A stretch of DNA of 17,063 nucleotides from Planctomycetaceae bacterium (GCA_015062085.1 SUVI01000090.1:1-17063); one strand, 5' to 3'; positions 6,771 through 14,494 are shown, numbered from the stretch's first letter. Program-made: numbers and translations. The notes: a model not told the origin generated them from the sequence alone.

Positions 6771-7076
6771 GAGTGCATGAGGATATTTTAAAGAAATTTG
6801 AGAAAAAATGGAAAATTGGAAGAGGTTTTTGCAAAAAAATGTCTAGAATTGAAGAAGGGTGAGACCGACATTTGAGAGAAGGTCGGGTCAGAAACGCACG
6901 TCAAAAGGAAAAAATCGAGTCGTTCTATGGAATATTTGGGAAATCGGTGAAAAAAGAATGAAGTAAAATAGTCTTGAGATTAATTTTCTTTTGCGAAATA
7001 TAATCAATTCTTGTGTCGAAAAAACGTCTGTTTCTTTTGTATTCAGAAAAAAGAAGAAATTTGCGCTCCCCCCCTC
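6771..7076. other. AT-rich intergenic region with one possible orphan promoter
   Basis: No coding sequence is visible. On the plus strand TTGAGA (6974-6979) and a perfect TATAAT (6999-7004) are 19 bp apart, a wide spacing; they could be a second upstream promoter for the tRNA. An imperfect hairpin GACCGAC/GTCGGGTC (6863-6889) has no T run on either side. Nothing else is recognisable. Confidence 0.4.
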
Positions 7077-7104
7077 TTGACAGAAAGCAGAAATCTGCTA
7101 TACT
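7077..7104 (+). promoter_or_regulatory. Sigma70-type promoter of the tRNA gene
   Basis: TTGACA (7077-7082), a 16-bp spacer, and TATACT (7099-7104). The transcript would begin near 7111, about 50 nt before the tRNA. Confidence 0.8.
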
Positions 7105-7162
7105 TTCATGCGTTCTGAGGGTGAGATGGAACGGCTCGCGTTTCGTTTCCTTTCAAAATGTT

Positions 7163-7237
7163 GGCAGTGTGGCTCAACCGGTCTAGAGTGTCGGATTCAT
7201 AATCCGAAGGTTGTGGGTTCAAGTCCCACCGCTGCTA
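7163..7237 (+). tRNA. tRNA with CAT anticodon (elongator Met, or Ile2)
   Basis: A complete 75-nt cloverleaf: acceptor stem GGCAGTG with CGCTGCT (G1-U72 and one U-G pair), D stem GCTC/GAGT, anticodon stem TCGGA/TCCGA around TTCATAA (anticodon 7198-7200), and T arm GTGGG-TTCAAGT-CCCAC, with discriminator A at 7237. No CCA is encoded. The anticodon stem lacks the three consecutive G-C pairs of initiator tRNA, so it is not tRNA-fMet. Elongator Met and lysidine-modified Ile tRNAs share this anticodon and I cannot separate them securely. Confidence 0.95.
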
Positions 7238-7242
7238 TCTTC

Positions 7243-7272
7243 AAGGTCCGTTTTTTAGCGGGCCTTTTTTTT
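7243..7272 (+). terminator. Rho-independent terminator after the tRNA
   Basis: Stem AAGGTCCG/CGGGCCTT (7243-7250 with 7259-7266), 8-nt loop, then a run of T to 7272. It starts 6 nt after the tRNA. The following 7273-7399 gap before cysE shows no convincing promoter, so cysE may rely partly on readthrough. Confidence 0.85.
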
Positions 7273-7399
7273 GGTCTTAGTGTTTTTCAATGGCCGAATT
7301 TTGCGGTTTGGGCAGTCCTGCATGGTCCCGAAGAGAAGAGCCGGTCCAGGGTCGGTGAGAAACGGAAACGGAGAGCGGGAATGGAGATCGGAGGTAGAG

Positions 7400-8347
7400 A
7401 TGAATGTTCTTTCTATTCGGAATATTGAGCAGAACCTTCCGGAGATCACGCGGCGTCTCGTGGAGACTTGCACGGACTTGAAGGAGATCCAGCATCTTGG
7501 TCCGTGTCCCATGCCGACGCACAGTGTGGCTGTGGAGATCCTGGACGATCTTTTTGAGGTCCTCTACCCAGGTTTTGGCAAGCGGAACAATCTGCACCTC
7601 GGAAATATTACGTACTTTATGGGAGAGATCTTGGACCGTGTTTTTGAAAAGCTGGCCGTCCAGATCACGCTTTCCCTTTGCCACACGACGGAATGCCAGC
7701 CGCAGGACTGTTCCGGAAAATGTGATCTGAGTTCCCGAAGCGAAGTGGTCCAAAGCGGTCAGGAAAAAGCGCTTGCGTTTTTGGATCGTTTGCCGAAGAT
7801 CCGCGAGGTCCTGAAAACGGATGTGCAGGCTGCGTATGCCGGCGACCCGGCGTGCCGTTCGTACGCGGAAGCGATTTTTTGCTATCCGGGATTGAAAGCC
7901 ATTACGGTTTTTCGGATCGCGCATGAACTTCATCTGCTCGGCGTGCCGCTCATTCCGCGCATGATGACCGAGTGGGCGCACAGTCTTACTGGGATCGACA
8001 TTCACCCTGGTGCGACGGTCGGTCCTTACTTTTTCATCGACCACGGAACGGGTGTCGTCATCGGCGAGACGTGCGAGATCGGCGAGTGGGTCAAGCTCTA
8101 CCAAGGTGTCACGCTTGGGGCGCTGAGTTTTCCGACTGACGAGACCGGCCAGCTCGTGCGCGGTCAGAAGCGCCATCCGACGATTCGGGATCACGTCGTC
8201 ATTTACGCCAATGCGACGGTTCTTGGCGGCGAGACAGTCATTGGCGAGAATGCCGTCATTGGCTCCAGTGTTTGGGTCACGCAGTCCATTGCCCCCAACA
8301 CGACGGTCTTGATGGAAAAACCGAGCCTGAGGATGCGTGGGCAGTAG
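7400..8347 (+). CDS. cysE: Serine O-acetyltransferase
   Basis: A 315-residue serine acetyltransferase, which makes O-acetylserine from serine and acetyl-CoA, the first step of cysteine synthesis. The C-terminal half is a left-handed beta-helix of hexapeptide repeats. Catalytic-site sequence 'IDHGTGVVIGET' (about 213-224) and 'HPTIRDHVVIYANATVLGG' (about 259-277) match the family. The N-terminal helical domain is long and carries a cysteine cluster (C94, C99, C104, C108), discussed as a finding. The ATG at 7400 is chosen because CGGAGG lies 5 nt upstream; earlier in-frame codons run into the tRNA terminator. larE follows 39 bp downstream in the same direction. Its partner enzyme CysK is encoded about 5 kb away on the other strand. 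Confidence 0.93.
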   Translation: MNVLSIRNIEQNLPEITRRLVETCTDLKEIQHLGPCPMPTHSVAVEILDDLFEVLYPGFGKRNNLHLGNITYFMGEILDRVFEKLAVQITLSLCHTTECQPQDCSGKCDLSSRSEVVQSGQEKALAFLDRLPKIREVLKTDVQAAYAGDPACRSYAEAIFCYPGLKAITVFRIAHELHLLGVPLIPRMMTEWAHSLTGIDIHPGATVGPYFFIDHGTGVVIGETCEIGEWVKLYQGVTLGALSFPTDETGQLVRGQKRHPTIRDHVVIYANATVLGGETVIGENAVIGSSVWVTQSIAPNTTVLMEKPSLRMRGQ

Positions 8348-8386
8348 GTTTTTTGAGTGCAGTTCAGAAACGAATGGGGCAGATCC

Positions 8387-9271
8387 ATGGAACGGTCCGA
8401 GAGACAGAATGTGCGGGATTATTCATCAGCCGATCGGAAAGAGCGGAAAGAGCTGGCAGAACGTCTGTTGGCGGTCATGGACCGTCTGGGGAAGATCGCG
8501 GTCGCGTTTTCCGGCGGTGTGGACAGTTGCGTGCTTGCGCGAGCTGCGGTCGAATCGGCGCAGAAAAACGGCTGGCCGACGTTCGCAGTGACGGCAGAAA
8601 GTCCTTCGATGCCTCGTGAGGATCTGGAAGTGATCCGGAAGAACGCGCATGAGATCGGGATCTCGCACCAATTCGTCCGTACGGAAGAGCTTGTGCTCGC
8701 AGAGTACCGTGCAAATGGGACGGACCGATGCTTTCACTGTAAGCGGCACATTCTGGAGCGGCTGAAGGAAACGGCTCGAAATGCCGGATTCACGCTGCTT
8801 GCGGAAGGTTCCAATGCAGATGACCTCCACGATTTTCGTCCTGGTTTTCGTGCCGTTCAGGAGCATGGGGTGCGCAGTCCGCTGTGTGACGCCGGTCTGA
8901 CGAAGGAAAACGTTCGGGAACTGGCGCGCTTTTGGAACCTTTCCGCTGCCGAGAAACCCTCGACGCCGTGTCTGGCGACTCGGATCGCGTATGGGCTGGA
9001 AATTACGCAGGAACGGCTCGCGCAGATCGAGTTTGCGGAAAACTGGCTTGCGGAAAAAGGAGTCTCGCCGCTGCGTGTGCGTCTTCATGAAAACGGCCTT
9101 GCCCGGATCGAAACGACGGCAGAGTGGTTTTCGTTTCTGACGCAGCCGGAGCTCCGAGAGGAAATGCTCGCTGAGTTCCGAAAAGCAGGTTTTACGTGGG
9201 TGAGTCTCGATCTGGCCGGCTACCAGAGCGGCTCGCTGCTTCAGGCCGTCAGAGGCAAACCGAAAGTCTGA
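8387..9271 (+). CDS. larE: ATP-dependent sacrificial sulfur transferase, LarE family
   Basis: A 294-residue PP-loop ATP pyrophosphatase of the LarE family. In lactobacilli LarE adds sulfur to the pyridinium precursor of the nickel-pincer cofactor of lactate racemase. The PP-loop 'FSGGVDSC' is at 41-48, 'EGSNADD' at 140-146, and the family's C-terminal 'PSTPCLATRI' at 181-190, with Cys185 in the position of the sulfur-donating Cys. A CxxC pair (C115/C118, 'CFHC') gives three cysteines in all, a pattern I associate with iron-sulfur-type LarE proteins. No larA, larB or larC is in the window, so the actual acceptor is unknown. The start is uncertain: ATG at 8387 (used here, GGGGC upstream) or an in-frame GTG at 8357. 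It is probably co-transcribed with cysE, which may matter because cysteine is the sulfur source. Confidence 0.88.
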   Translation: MERSERQNVRDYSSADRKERKELAERLLAVMDRLGKIAVAFSGGVDSCVLARAAVESAQKNGWPTFAVTAESPSMPREDLEVIRKNAHEIGISHQFVRTEELVLAEYRANGTDRCFHCKRHILERLKETARNAGFTLLAEGSNADDLHDFRPGFRAVQEHGVRSPLCDAGLTKENVRELARFWNLSAAEKPSTPCLATRIAYGLEITQERLAQIEFAENWLAEKGVSPLRVRLHENGLARIETTAEWFSFLTQPELREEMLAEFRKAGFTWVSLDLAGYQSGSLLQAVRGKPKV

Positions 9272-9285
9272 CTGGATCCTCACAT

Positions 9286-9309
9286 AAAAAACTCCGCGGC
9301 ATCCACGGA
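9286..9309 (-). terminator. Rho-independent terminator of the EEP-family gene
   Basis: On the minus strand TCCGTGG/CCGCGGA (9303-9309 with 9293-9299, one G-U pair) closes a 3-nt loop and is followed by a T run (9286-9291). Confidence 0.75.
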
Positions 9310-9320
9310 TCGAAACGGCG

Positions 9321-9350
9321 GCACGGCCACCCGAAAAGGATGTGCCGTGC
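9321..9350 (+). terminator. GC-rich hairpin downstream of larE
   Basis: Perfect 7-bp stem GCACGGC/GCCGTGC (9321-9327 with 9344-9350). No T run follows on the plus strand, so termination is only a possibility. It lies 50 bp after the larE stop codon. Confidence 0.3.
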
Positions 9351-9365
9351 GGTACGGATCCCGAT

Positions 9366-10112
9366 TTAGAATTTGACCTTCACGTAGATCGGGCAGTGGT
9401 CAGATTCCGTTGGGGCGTGAAGGACTTTCGCGTCCAGCACATCGATGCGGTGTCCTTTCGGCACGAGAATGTAGTCGATCTGGATGCGCGGCGCATTTGC
9501 GGGGAACGTGCATGCATCGAGACTGAGTCGGTCCCAGTTTTTGAAGAACGCCTGCATGACCTTCGAGTCGGGCATTGCGTTGAAGTCGCCGCAGAGAAAG
9601 ACCGGTTTGGTGAATTTTTGGGATTCCGCGTCGATGAGTGCCGCAGAGGTCATTCGATCTGCTTCCGTGAGGGAAAGGTGCGTGTTGAAGAAGACGAATG
9701 TTTCAAATTCGGAGACCTGAAGCACTCGGCGTTCTTCTTTACCGGGGAGCGGCACGGAGTATGTGCGGAGTGGTTCGGTTTTCGCGAGTGTGGCGATGCC
9801 GTATTTGCCGCCCTGAAAATCGATCGCAGGTGCGAAAAACGCTTTCATGCCGACGGTTTTTCCGAGTTCCTGCGGAATGTCGCGATTTCCGCATCGGACG
9901 GAATTCTGATCCAGTTCCTGGATCCCCGCAATGTCGGGACTCAGTGTGCGAATGACTCCGGCGGGACGTTCCAGATCGACGTCCGGCGCATTCAGACCGC
10001 GGCCGTTTCGGACATTGTACGAGAGGATCAGAAGCTCTTCCGCCATGGCGAAAGAAGCACAAAACGTGAGGATCAGCGCCCAAAACGCAGAACGAAACCA
10101 AATTTGACCCAT
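9366..10112 (-). CDS. Secreted endonuclease/exonuclease/phosphatase (EEP) family protein
   Basis: A 248-residue protein with a signal peptide (1-24, ending 'SFAMA') and one EEP domain, the Mg2+-dependent phosphoesterase fold of DNase I and exonuclease III. Family motifs in order: 'SYNVRNG' (Asn33), 'QELD' (metal-binding Glu66), 'NTHLS' (His145), 'CGDFNAMPD' (Asp176, Asn178), 'QIDYIL' (Asp213) and 'SDHCPI' (Asp238, catalytic His239). All key residues are present, so it should be active. The substrate (nucleic acid, lipid head group or other phosphodiester) cannot be told. The ATG at 10112 has AAGGAT upstream. It has its own promoter and terminator and is divergent from menG. Confidence 0.9.
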   Translation of the reverse strand: MGQIWFRSAFWALILTFCASFAMAEELLILSYNVRNGRGLNAPDVDLERPAGVIRTLSPDIAGIQELDQNSVRCGNRDIPQELGKTVGMKAFFAPAIDFQGGKYGIATLAKTEPLRTYSVPLPGKEERRVLQVSEFETFVFFNTHLSLTEADRMTSAALIDAESQKFTKPVFLCGDFNAMPDSKVMQAFFKNWDRLSLDACTFPANAPRIQIDYILVPKGHRIDVLDAKVLHAPTESDHCPIYVKVKF

Positions 10113-10214
10113 TTTTTATCCTTTCATCAGCTAAAGGCAGGAAAACGCGGAGCATTACCGACGTATCGCGCAGGCAAAGTCCTGAGCGCCTCGGCAGATC
10201 CTAAAATTTCCTTC

Positions 10215-10242
10215 ATTTTACTCTGTTTGGATGAAATTTCAA
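10215..10242 (-). promoter_or_regulatory. Sigma70-type promoter of the EEP-family gene
   Basis: The minus strand reads TTGAAA (10237-10242), a 16-bp spacer, and TAAAAT (10215-10220). The leader of about 95 nt contains a stepped hairpin: CCGA/TCGG (10191-10194 with 10158-10161), GCG/CGC and CAGG/CCTG (10181-10184 with 10171-10174). No promoter for menG stands out in 10243-10372. Confidence 0.6.
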
Positions 10243-10372
10243 GCGGTCACATAACTAAAAATCGTCTTTTGGACCAAAAATTTCAGAAAAATTTTCCCAG
10301 AGTTCTCAGCCGGCGCGTTTTCATCCGGTCAGGACTCGATCCGTTTTTAGGAGCAGAAAGCAGGCACATTCC

Positions 10373-11188
10373 ATGGTAGACCGATCCGGACCGCGTGTCC
10401 AGAAAATGTTTGGACAGATCGCAAAGCATTATGATTTTCTGAATCATTTCCTCTCCGGAGGGATCGACATTTTGTGGCGTCGTGCCGTCGTGCGGCGTGT
10501 CAAGCCAGCCCTGGATCCCGAGTCCCGCATCCTTGACGTCTGCACAGGAACGGGAGATCTGGCGCTCGCGTTTTGGAAACGCTGGCAAGTCCCGGTCCTC
10601 GCGACAGATTTTACTCCGGAAATGCTTGAGATCGCCAGGAATAAACTTGAGAAGGCCGGGATCTCTGCCGATCAGATCGAGCTTGCTGAGGCGGATGCGT
10701 CTGCGCTTCCTTTTCCGGACAGGTCGTTTCAGATCGTGAGTGTTGCCTTTGGACTGCGAAATATCGAGGACACAAAAAAGGGCCTTTCCGAAATGGTGCG
10801 CGTCTGCGAGTCGGGGGGAACGGTCGCGATCTTGGAATTTTCGACGCCGACTTTCCCTCCGTTTCGGTGGATCTACCATTTCTATTTTCGGCACATTCTT
10901 CCGCGGATCGGGCAGATGACGGCTAAAAATCAGTTTGATGCGTACTATTATCTTCCTGATAGCGTTGGCGAATTTCCCTGCGGAAAGGCTCTCGCCAAAA
11001 TGATGGAAGACGCCGGTCTTTCCGAGGTGCGTTTTTTCCCGATGACGTTTGGGATCGCGACTCTGTACACGGGTGTTCGGCCGCAAGACGCGGAGTTGGG
11101 GCCGCAGGACGCGGAGTTGGGGCCGCAAGACGCGGAGTTGGGGCCGCAAGACGCGGAGTTACAGAACGTTCCGAGCAGGAGTGAATGA
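10373..11188 (+). CDS. ubiE/menG: Demethylmenaquinone (ubiquinone/menaquinone) methyltransferase with repeat tail
   Basis: A 271-residue class I SAM-dependent methyltransferase of the UbiE/MenG family, which methylates demethylmenaquinone in the last step of menaquinone synthesis. SAM motif I is 'ILDVCTGTGDLAL' (53-65), the acidic loop is 'ATDFTPEMLEIA' (77-88), and the family signatures 'EADASALPFPD' and 'VAFGLRNIEDT' (124-134) and 'ILEFSTP' follow. The normal fold ends near 'GIATLYTGVRP' (about 237). The remaining 34 residues are nearly four copies of PQDAELG plus QNVPSRSE, encoded by a 21-bp DNA repeat, and are not part of the family. No ubiquinone genes are visible; menaquinone is more likely in an anaerobe. 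The ATG at 10373 has only a weak CAGG upstream; AGGAG at 10350 is too far. Confidence 0.92.
   Translation: MVDRSGPRVQKMFGQIAKHYDFLNHFLSGGIDILWRRAVVRRVKPALDPESRILDVCTGTGDLALAFWKRWQVPVLATDFTPEMLEIARNKLEKAGISADQIELAEADASALPFPDRSFQIVSVAFGLRNIEDTKKGLSEMVRVCESGGTVAILEFSTPTFPPFRWIYHFYFRHILPRIGQMTAKNQFDAYYYLPDSVGEFPCGKALAKMMEDAGLSEVRFFPMTFGIATLYTGVRPQDAELGPQDAELGPQDAELGPQDAELQNVPSRSE
11081..11160 (+). repeat. 21-bp in-frame tandem repeat at the 3' end of menG, 3.8 units
   Basis: The unit has the core CCGCAAGACGCGG followed by AGTTGGGG; one unit has a single A-to-G change. Each core is a small inverted repeat (CCGC with GCGG around 5 nt). Being a multiple of three, it extends the protein as PQDAELG repeats rather than breaking the frame. 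Confidence 0.95.
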
Positions 11189-11282
11189 AAAGACTTGAAG
11201 GCCATACGCGGAGAAAACGTGAGAAAACGTGAGAAAAAGCGGAGAGGGATGAAAATTCCACGCAAAATTCCAGTGGACCTCC

Positions 11283-11310
11283 TTTTCAAATTCTTTACGT
11301 ATGGTATGAT
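11283..11310 (+). promoter_or_regulatory. Possible promoter of the large membrane protein gene
   Basis: TTTTCA (11283-11288), a 16-bp spacer, and TATGAT (11305-11310) with TGG directly before it, close to an extended -10. The -35 is weak. Upstream, a short direct repeat GAGAAAACGT occurs twice near 11212-11231. Confidence 0.4.
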
Positions 11311-11416
11311 AAAATAGAGTGCGAGTCCGTCGGCATTTCCGTGTTTCTGTCGAGGGAATTTGGCTCGCAGAGTCCGAAATGATAGTGTAAGGCATTTCGC
11401 CGTCAGTGGATTTCGA

Positions 11417-13396
11417 ATGGAAAAAAATCGAAGATCAATGCGAAACGTTTTTAGTAAAACGAAATTTCAAGAGCGCATTTCCGAATTTCGGAGTCTTTTT
11501 TTATCCTTCTGGAGCGGTTCTTTCGTTCCGTTCCTTCGACAGCTTTGCACATTTCGCTGGTGGGCATCGCGAACGTGGAAATTCAGGGTCCAATTCCTCA
11601 CCGTTTCTGCGTCGTGTATTTTGCTTTTACTTTCGTGTCTGCTATGGTGGAACTGGGAGACCGAGCACGCTCTGCTTTGCAGCAAATTCATGCGTATGCA
11701 GCTTTTTGGACCGCAGGAACTCGTTTTTCTTCCGGAGTCGGGGAATGGGACTGAGAAACTTCATGATGGAAATGGACGTCCCTGCCGATTTCACATTGAA
11801 ATGCGCCAGCCGTACGGGGACGCGATCCCGAATGTGCGGATCGAAGCAAGACTTCAGAAGCCGAACGGTGATCCTTTTTGGATCTATTCTGACCGGACAG
11901 GTCCTGATGGAACTTTTCACCTTCCGTTCCCGCAAATACAGCTTTCGGAATGGGAGGTGCTTAATATTTGCGCGATCGATGGAGGAAAACGGACCGAGTT
12001 TCAGACGCTGCTTCCCACACGCAAGCTGGAGGTCACAGAGTCTTCGGAGTCTTCGGAGTCTTCCGGAGCTGCGGGAGTTTTTCAAGATGCGGACGCATTT
12101 TCTCATTTTGAGCCGGAGCTTCATGATGAAACGTTGAAGTCTTTCTGTTCGCGGTACGAAATTCGGCGGGAGGAGCGGTCTCAAGATCCGAGCACTTGGT
12201 TCCAATTGGAAAGGAGGTGTCTGGAGGGAGAGTTCCTTTCTGCGAGAGTGTTTTCCACACAGGGGAAGTATCATCCAGTCTTTCTTGGTGTCTGGCAGAA
12301 TGGCGTTTTGCTGGTTGGCCGTCCTGTTGCGGCAAACAAAAAAGGACGTGAAGTTTCTCTGAAGCTGCCTCCTTCGCTCCATGGTCCGCTCACGATCTTG
12401 CTCGTGGACTGCGCGTTCTCTCCATCTTCGCAGCCAAAGGTCCTTCAGCATGAACTGGTTTGGTGCTGTACTGCCGGCGATGCCGAGAGTCAGGCTGGGC
12501 AAACTAGAAAGATCCGGAACTGCCGAAAACTTTATGAATTGGCGGAAGAACGGAACACTCCCGAGTTCCGGGAAAATGAACAGATGATGGAATTTCTGTC
12601 GATGGATCTGAATGATCCGCCAGAACTAGCCTCATCGACGTCTGTGTCTCCTGAGCAAGTCTCTCTGCCGACAGACTCGGCGACGATCTCCAGTCTCCTT
12701 GATACTGCGGATCAGCTGCTTGCCTGTTCGCTTGCGGGAAATATTTCCGAAAAAGACGCATTTTCCGCTTCGGAGCTGGAAAGATTCCATGCCGTGCTGG
12801 AACTTCTTGATCCAATTGCGTTTGACATTTCGGAGAGTGCCGTTCGGAATGCCGGGCAATTCACCGTTCCTGAACGGAGCCTCTGCGGTCTGATGGAAAA
12901 GGCGCTCGAGATCCAGTCTGCGGTCATCAACCGTGCGTATGGCGAGACTCGTGAAAATCAGATCTATTTGCCGCATCTTCCGGTCATTTTTGACAGTTTG
13001 TCGGCCCCGGAAGCGAGCCTCTATCGTTCGGAAATGGAACGGTTTCGTAAAGAAACGCTGGTGCGGATCAAGCAGCGGTCCCTCATTCTCCTGTGTTCTG
13101 CGATCGGTCTGTTTTTGCTGATACTCCTGACTGTTTTTTTGCGGTTTTCGGATGGAAAGCCTCGGCTTTTTTCGCTGCTGTGCGTTCTCTTCGTCCTCGT
13201 GCTTTCGTTCCATCTTCTGCGAAGATCCGATGTGGAGCGCTATCCGGAAAACGTCGAGTACTCGATTTTTGCGGGAGTCGGAGACGCCATCCAGAAAGAC
13301 GCAAATCAAGAGGACCGTCAGAAAGACGGCTCGCAGCAGAACGTTTTGCCGGCGGAGCCTGAGACCTCAAAAGACGGGGAGAGAATGGGCGTTTAG
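11417..13396 (+). CDS. Membrane protein of unknown function with macroglobulin-like beta segments
   Basis: A 659-residue protein I cannot assign. Numbering from this ATG, a basic cytoplasmic N terminus (1-58) leads to one membrane segment (about 59-78, 'CILLLLSCLLWW'), then about 470 residues outside the membrane, two more membrane segments (about 555-577 and 583-601), and a polar tail of about 55 residues. The outer part holds two stretches that look like beta-sandwich domains: 'NVRIEARLQKPNGDPFWIYS' with 'DRTGPDGTFHLPFP', and 'FLGVWQNGVLLVGRPV' with 'REVSLKLPPSLHGPLTIL'. These resemble MG domains of bacterial alpha-2-macroglobulin-like proteins, a weak visual match. No thioester motif is seen. 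A 9-bp repeat encodes SSESSESSG near 12041-12067. The start is uncertain: TTG at 11360 or ATG at 11438 are alternatives. A bidirectional terminator follows. Confidence 0.75.
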   Translation: MEKNRRSMRNVFSKTKFQERISEFRSLFLSFWSGSFVPFLRQLCTFRWWASRTWKFRVQFLTVSASCILLLLSCLLWWNWETEHALLCSKFMRMQLFGPQELVFLPESGNGTEKLHDGNGRPCRFHIEMRQPYGDAIPNVRIEARLQKPNGDPFWIYSDRTGPDGTFHLPFPQIQLSEWEVLNICAIDGGKRTEFQTLLPTRKLEVTESSESSESSGAAGVFQDADAFSHFEPELHDETLKSFCSRYEIRREERSQDPSTWFQLERRCLEGEFLSARVFSTQGKYHPVFLGVWQNGVLLVGRPVAANKKGREVSLKLPPSLHGPLTILLVDCAFSPSSQPKVLQHELVWCCTAGDAESQAGQTRKIRNCRKLYELAEERNTPEFRENEQMMEFLSMDLNDPPELASSTSVSPEQVSLPTDSATISSLLDTADQLLACSLAGNISEKDAFSASELERFHAVLELLDPIAFDISESAVRNAGQFTVPERSLCGLMEKALEIQSAVINRAYGETRENQIYLPHLPVIFDSLSAPEASLYRSEMERFRKETLVRIKQRSLILLCSAIGLFLLILLTVFLRFSDGKPRLFSLLCVLFVLVLSFHLLRRSDVERYPENVEYSIFAGVGDAIQKDANQEDRQKDGSQQNVLPAEPETSKDGERMGV

Positions 13397-13426
13397 ATCC
13401 GTGAGTTCGGGAGCTTGGGATCTCTT

Positions 13427-13465
13427 AAAAAAGGGACTATGTATTTGCGGCACGGTCCCTTTTTT
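13427..13465. terminator. Bidirectional rho-independent terminator
   Basis: Perfect 11-bp inverted repeat, AAAAAAGGGAC (13427-13437) and GTCCCTTTTTT (13455-13465), 17-nt loop. The A and T runs make it work on both strands. It separates the convergent membrane protein gene and cysK. Confidence 0.9.
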
Positions 13466-13498
13466 ATTCGGCAGAGGCATTACGACTCTCTGTGCCCT

Positions 13499-14431
13499 TT
13501 AATTTTCCAGCTCTGCAAAAAGCCACGTGGAAAGGTAGCGTTCACCGCAGTCTGGAAGGTGGGCGACGATCCGTTTTCCGGCAAATTCCGGTCGTTCTGC
13601 GAGCTCAAGAGCGGCTCGAAGCGCAGCTCCGGAAGAGATGCCGATAAGCAGACCTTCGGTACGTGCTGCCTCGCGGGCAGTTTTTCCCGCGTCTTCCGAG
13701 GAAATGGTCAGGATCTCATCGAGAAGCTCGCGGTCTAGGACTTTCGGCACAAAATTCGCTCCGATCCCCTGGATCTTGTGCGGCCCAGCTTTTCCCTCAG
13801 AAAGGAGAGGGCTTTCTTTCGGTTCGACGGCGACGATCCGGATGTTTGGATCCCGCTTTTTCAGGAATCTACCCACCCCCGTGATGGTCCCGCCGGTCCC
13901 GACCGCCGCGACGAAAGCGTCAAGCTGTCCTTCTGTGTCCTGCCAGATCTCCCACGCGGTCGTTTTGCTGTGGATCGCCGGATTGGCCGGATTTTCAAAC
14001 TGCTGCGGAATGAACGCGCCGGGGTTGGCGTCTCGGAGTTCCTGGGCCTTGCGGACGGCCCCTTCCATCCCTTCTGCGCCCGGCGTGAGAACGATTTGGG
14101 CTCCGTACGCCTGAAGAAGTTTGCGGCGCTCGATGCTCATCGTGTCGGGCATGGTGAGGATGAGCGGGTACCCTTTCACAGCTGCCGTTAGTGCCAGACC
14201 GATTCCCGTATTGCCGCTGGTCGGCTCGATGATCAGTGCTCCAGGTTTCAGGGCGCCGGACGACTCTGCCGACTCGATCATCGCGGCTGCGACGCGGTCT
14301 TTGGAGCTTCCGCCGGGATTAAAGGACTCCAATTTCACCAAAACTTCGGCCTTGCCGGAATTCATTTTCCGGATCCTCACCAAGGGCGTGCCGCCGATGA
14401 GGTCCGTGATCTGGTCTGCAATGCGCACCAT
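13499..14431 (-). CDS. cysK: Cysteine synthase (O-acetylserine sulfhydrylase)
   Basis: A 310-residue fold-type II PLP enzyme that makes cysteine from O-acetylserine and sulfide. The PLP lysine is Lys44 in 'NPGGSSKDR'; the substrate-binding loop is 'EPTSGNTG' (about 69-76); the phosphate-binding glycine loop is 'GTGGTITG'; 'GIGANFVP' and 'GISSGAA' are also present. Length and all key residues are typical of CysK. The ATG at 14431 has no strong Shine-Dalgarno. It lies 65 bp downstream of the Ala/Glu-rich protein gene in the same direction and may share its promoter. The supplier of its substrate, CysE, is encoded at 7400-8347. Confidence 0.95.
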   Translation of the reverse strand: MVRIADQITDLIGGTPLVRIRKMNSGKAEVLVKLESFNPGGSSKDRVAAAMIESAESSGALKPGALIIEPTSGNTGIGLALTAAVKGYPLILTMPDTMSIERRKLLQAYGAQIVLTPGAEGMEGAVRKAQELRDANPGAFIPQQFENPANPAIHSKTTAWEIWQDTEGQLDAFVAAVGTGGTITGVGRFLKKRDPNIRIVAVEPKESPLLSEGKAGPHKIQGIGANFVPKVLDRELLDEILTISSEDAGKTAREAARTEGLLIGISSGAALRAALELAERPEFAGKRIVAHLPDCGERYLSTWLFAELEN

Positions 14432-14461
14432 TCAGATTTCTCGCTTTCTTCTAAGAGGATC

Positions 14462-14494
14462 CACACTTTTCGGAGGAGATCGCGAACAAGTGTG
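14462..14494 (-). other. Hairpin between the Ala/Glu-rich gene and cysK
   Basis: CACACTT/AAGTGTG (14462-14468 with 14488-14494), extended by TTCG/CGAA with one bulged base. No T run follows on the minus strand. It starts 2 nt after the upstream stop codon, so it may be a processing or attenuation structure ahead of cysK. Confidence 0.45.

Noticed and set aside
7163..7237. Initiator tRNA-fMet
   Set aside because: The anticodon stem is TCGGA/TCCGA, lacking the three consecutive G-C pairs of initiators.
7163..9271. Integrated genomic island at the tRNA gene
   Set aside because: No integrase, no repeated tRNA 3' end further downstream, and the neighbouring genes are ordinary metabolic genes.
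7277..9283. Two long minus-strand frames (305 and 285 codons) opposite cysE and larE
   Set aside because: Antisense shadows of codon bias; cysE and larE have clear motifs, and the shadow translations are Arg-rich without domains.
9342..10379. Long plus-strand reading frame (345 codons) opposite the EEP gene
   Set aside because: It is longer than the EEP gene, but the opposite strand encodes every EEP catalytic motif, a signal peptide, promoter and terminator; this frame has no recognisable content.
11642..13309. Minus-strand frames opposite the large membrane protein
   Set aside because: The plus strand gives one uninterrupted frame with coherent membrane segments; the antisense frames are broken and Arg/Gln-rich.
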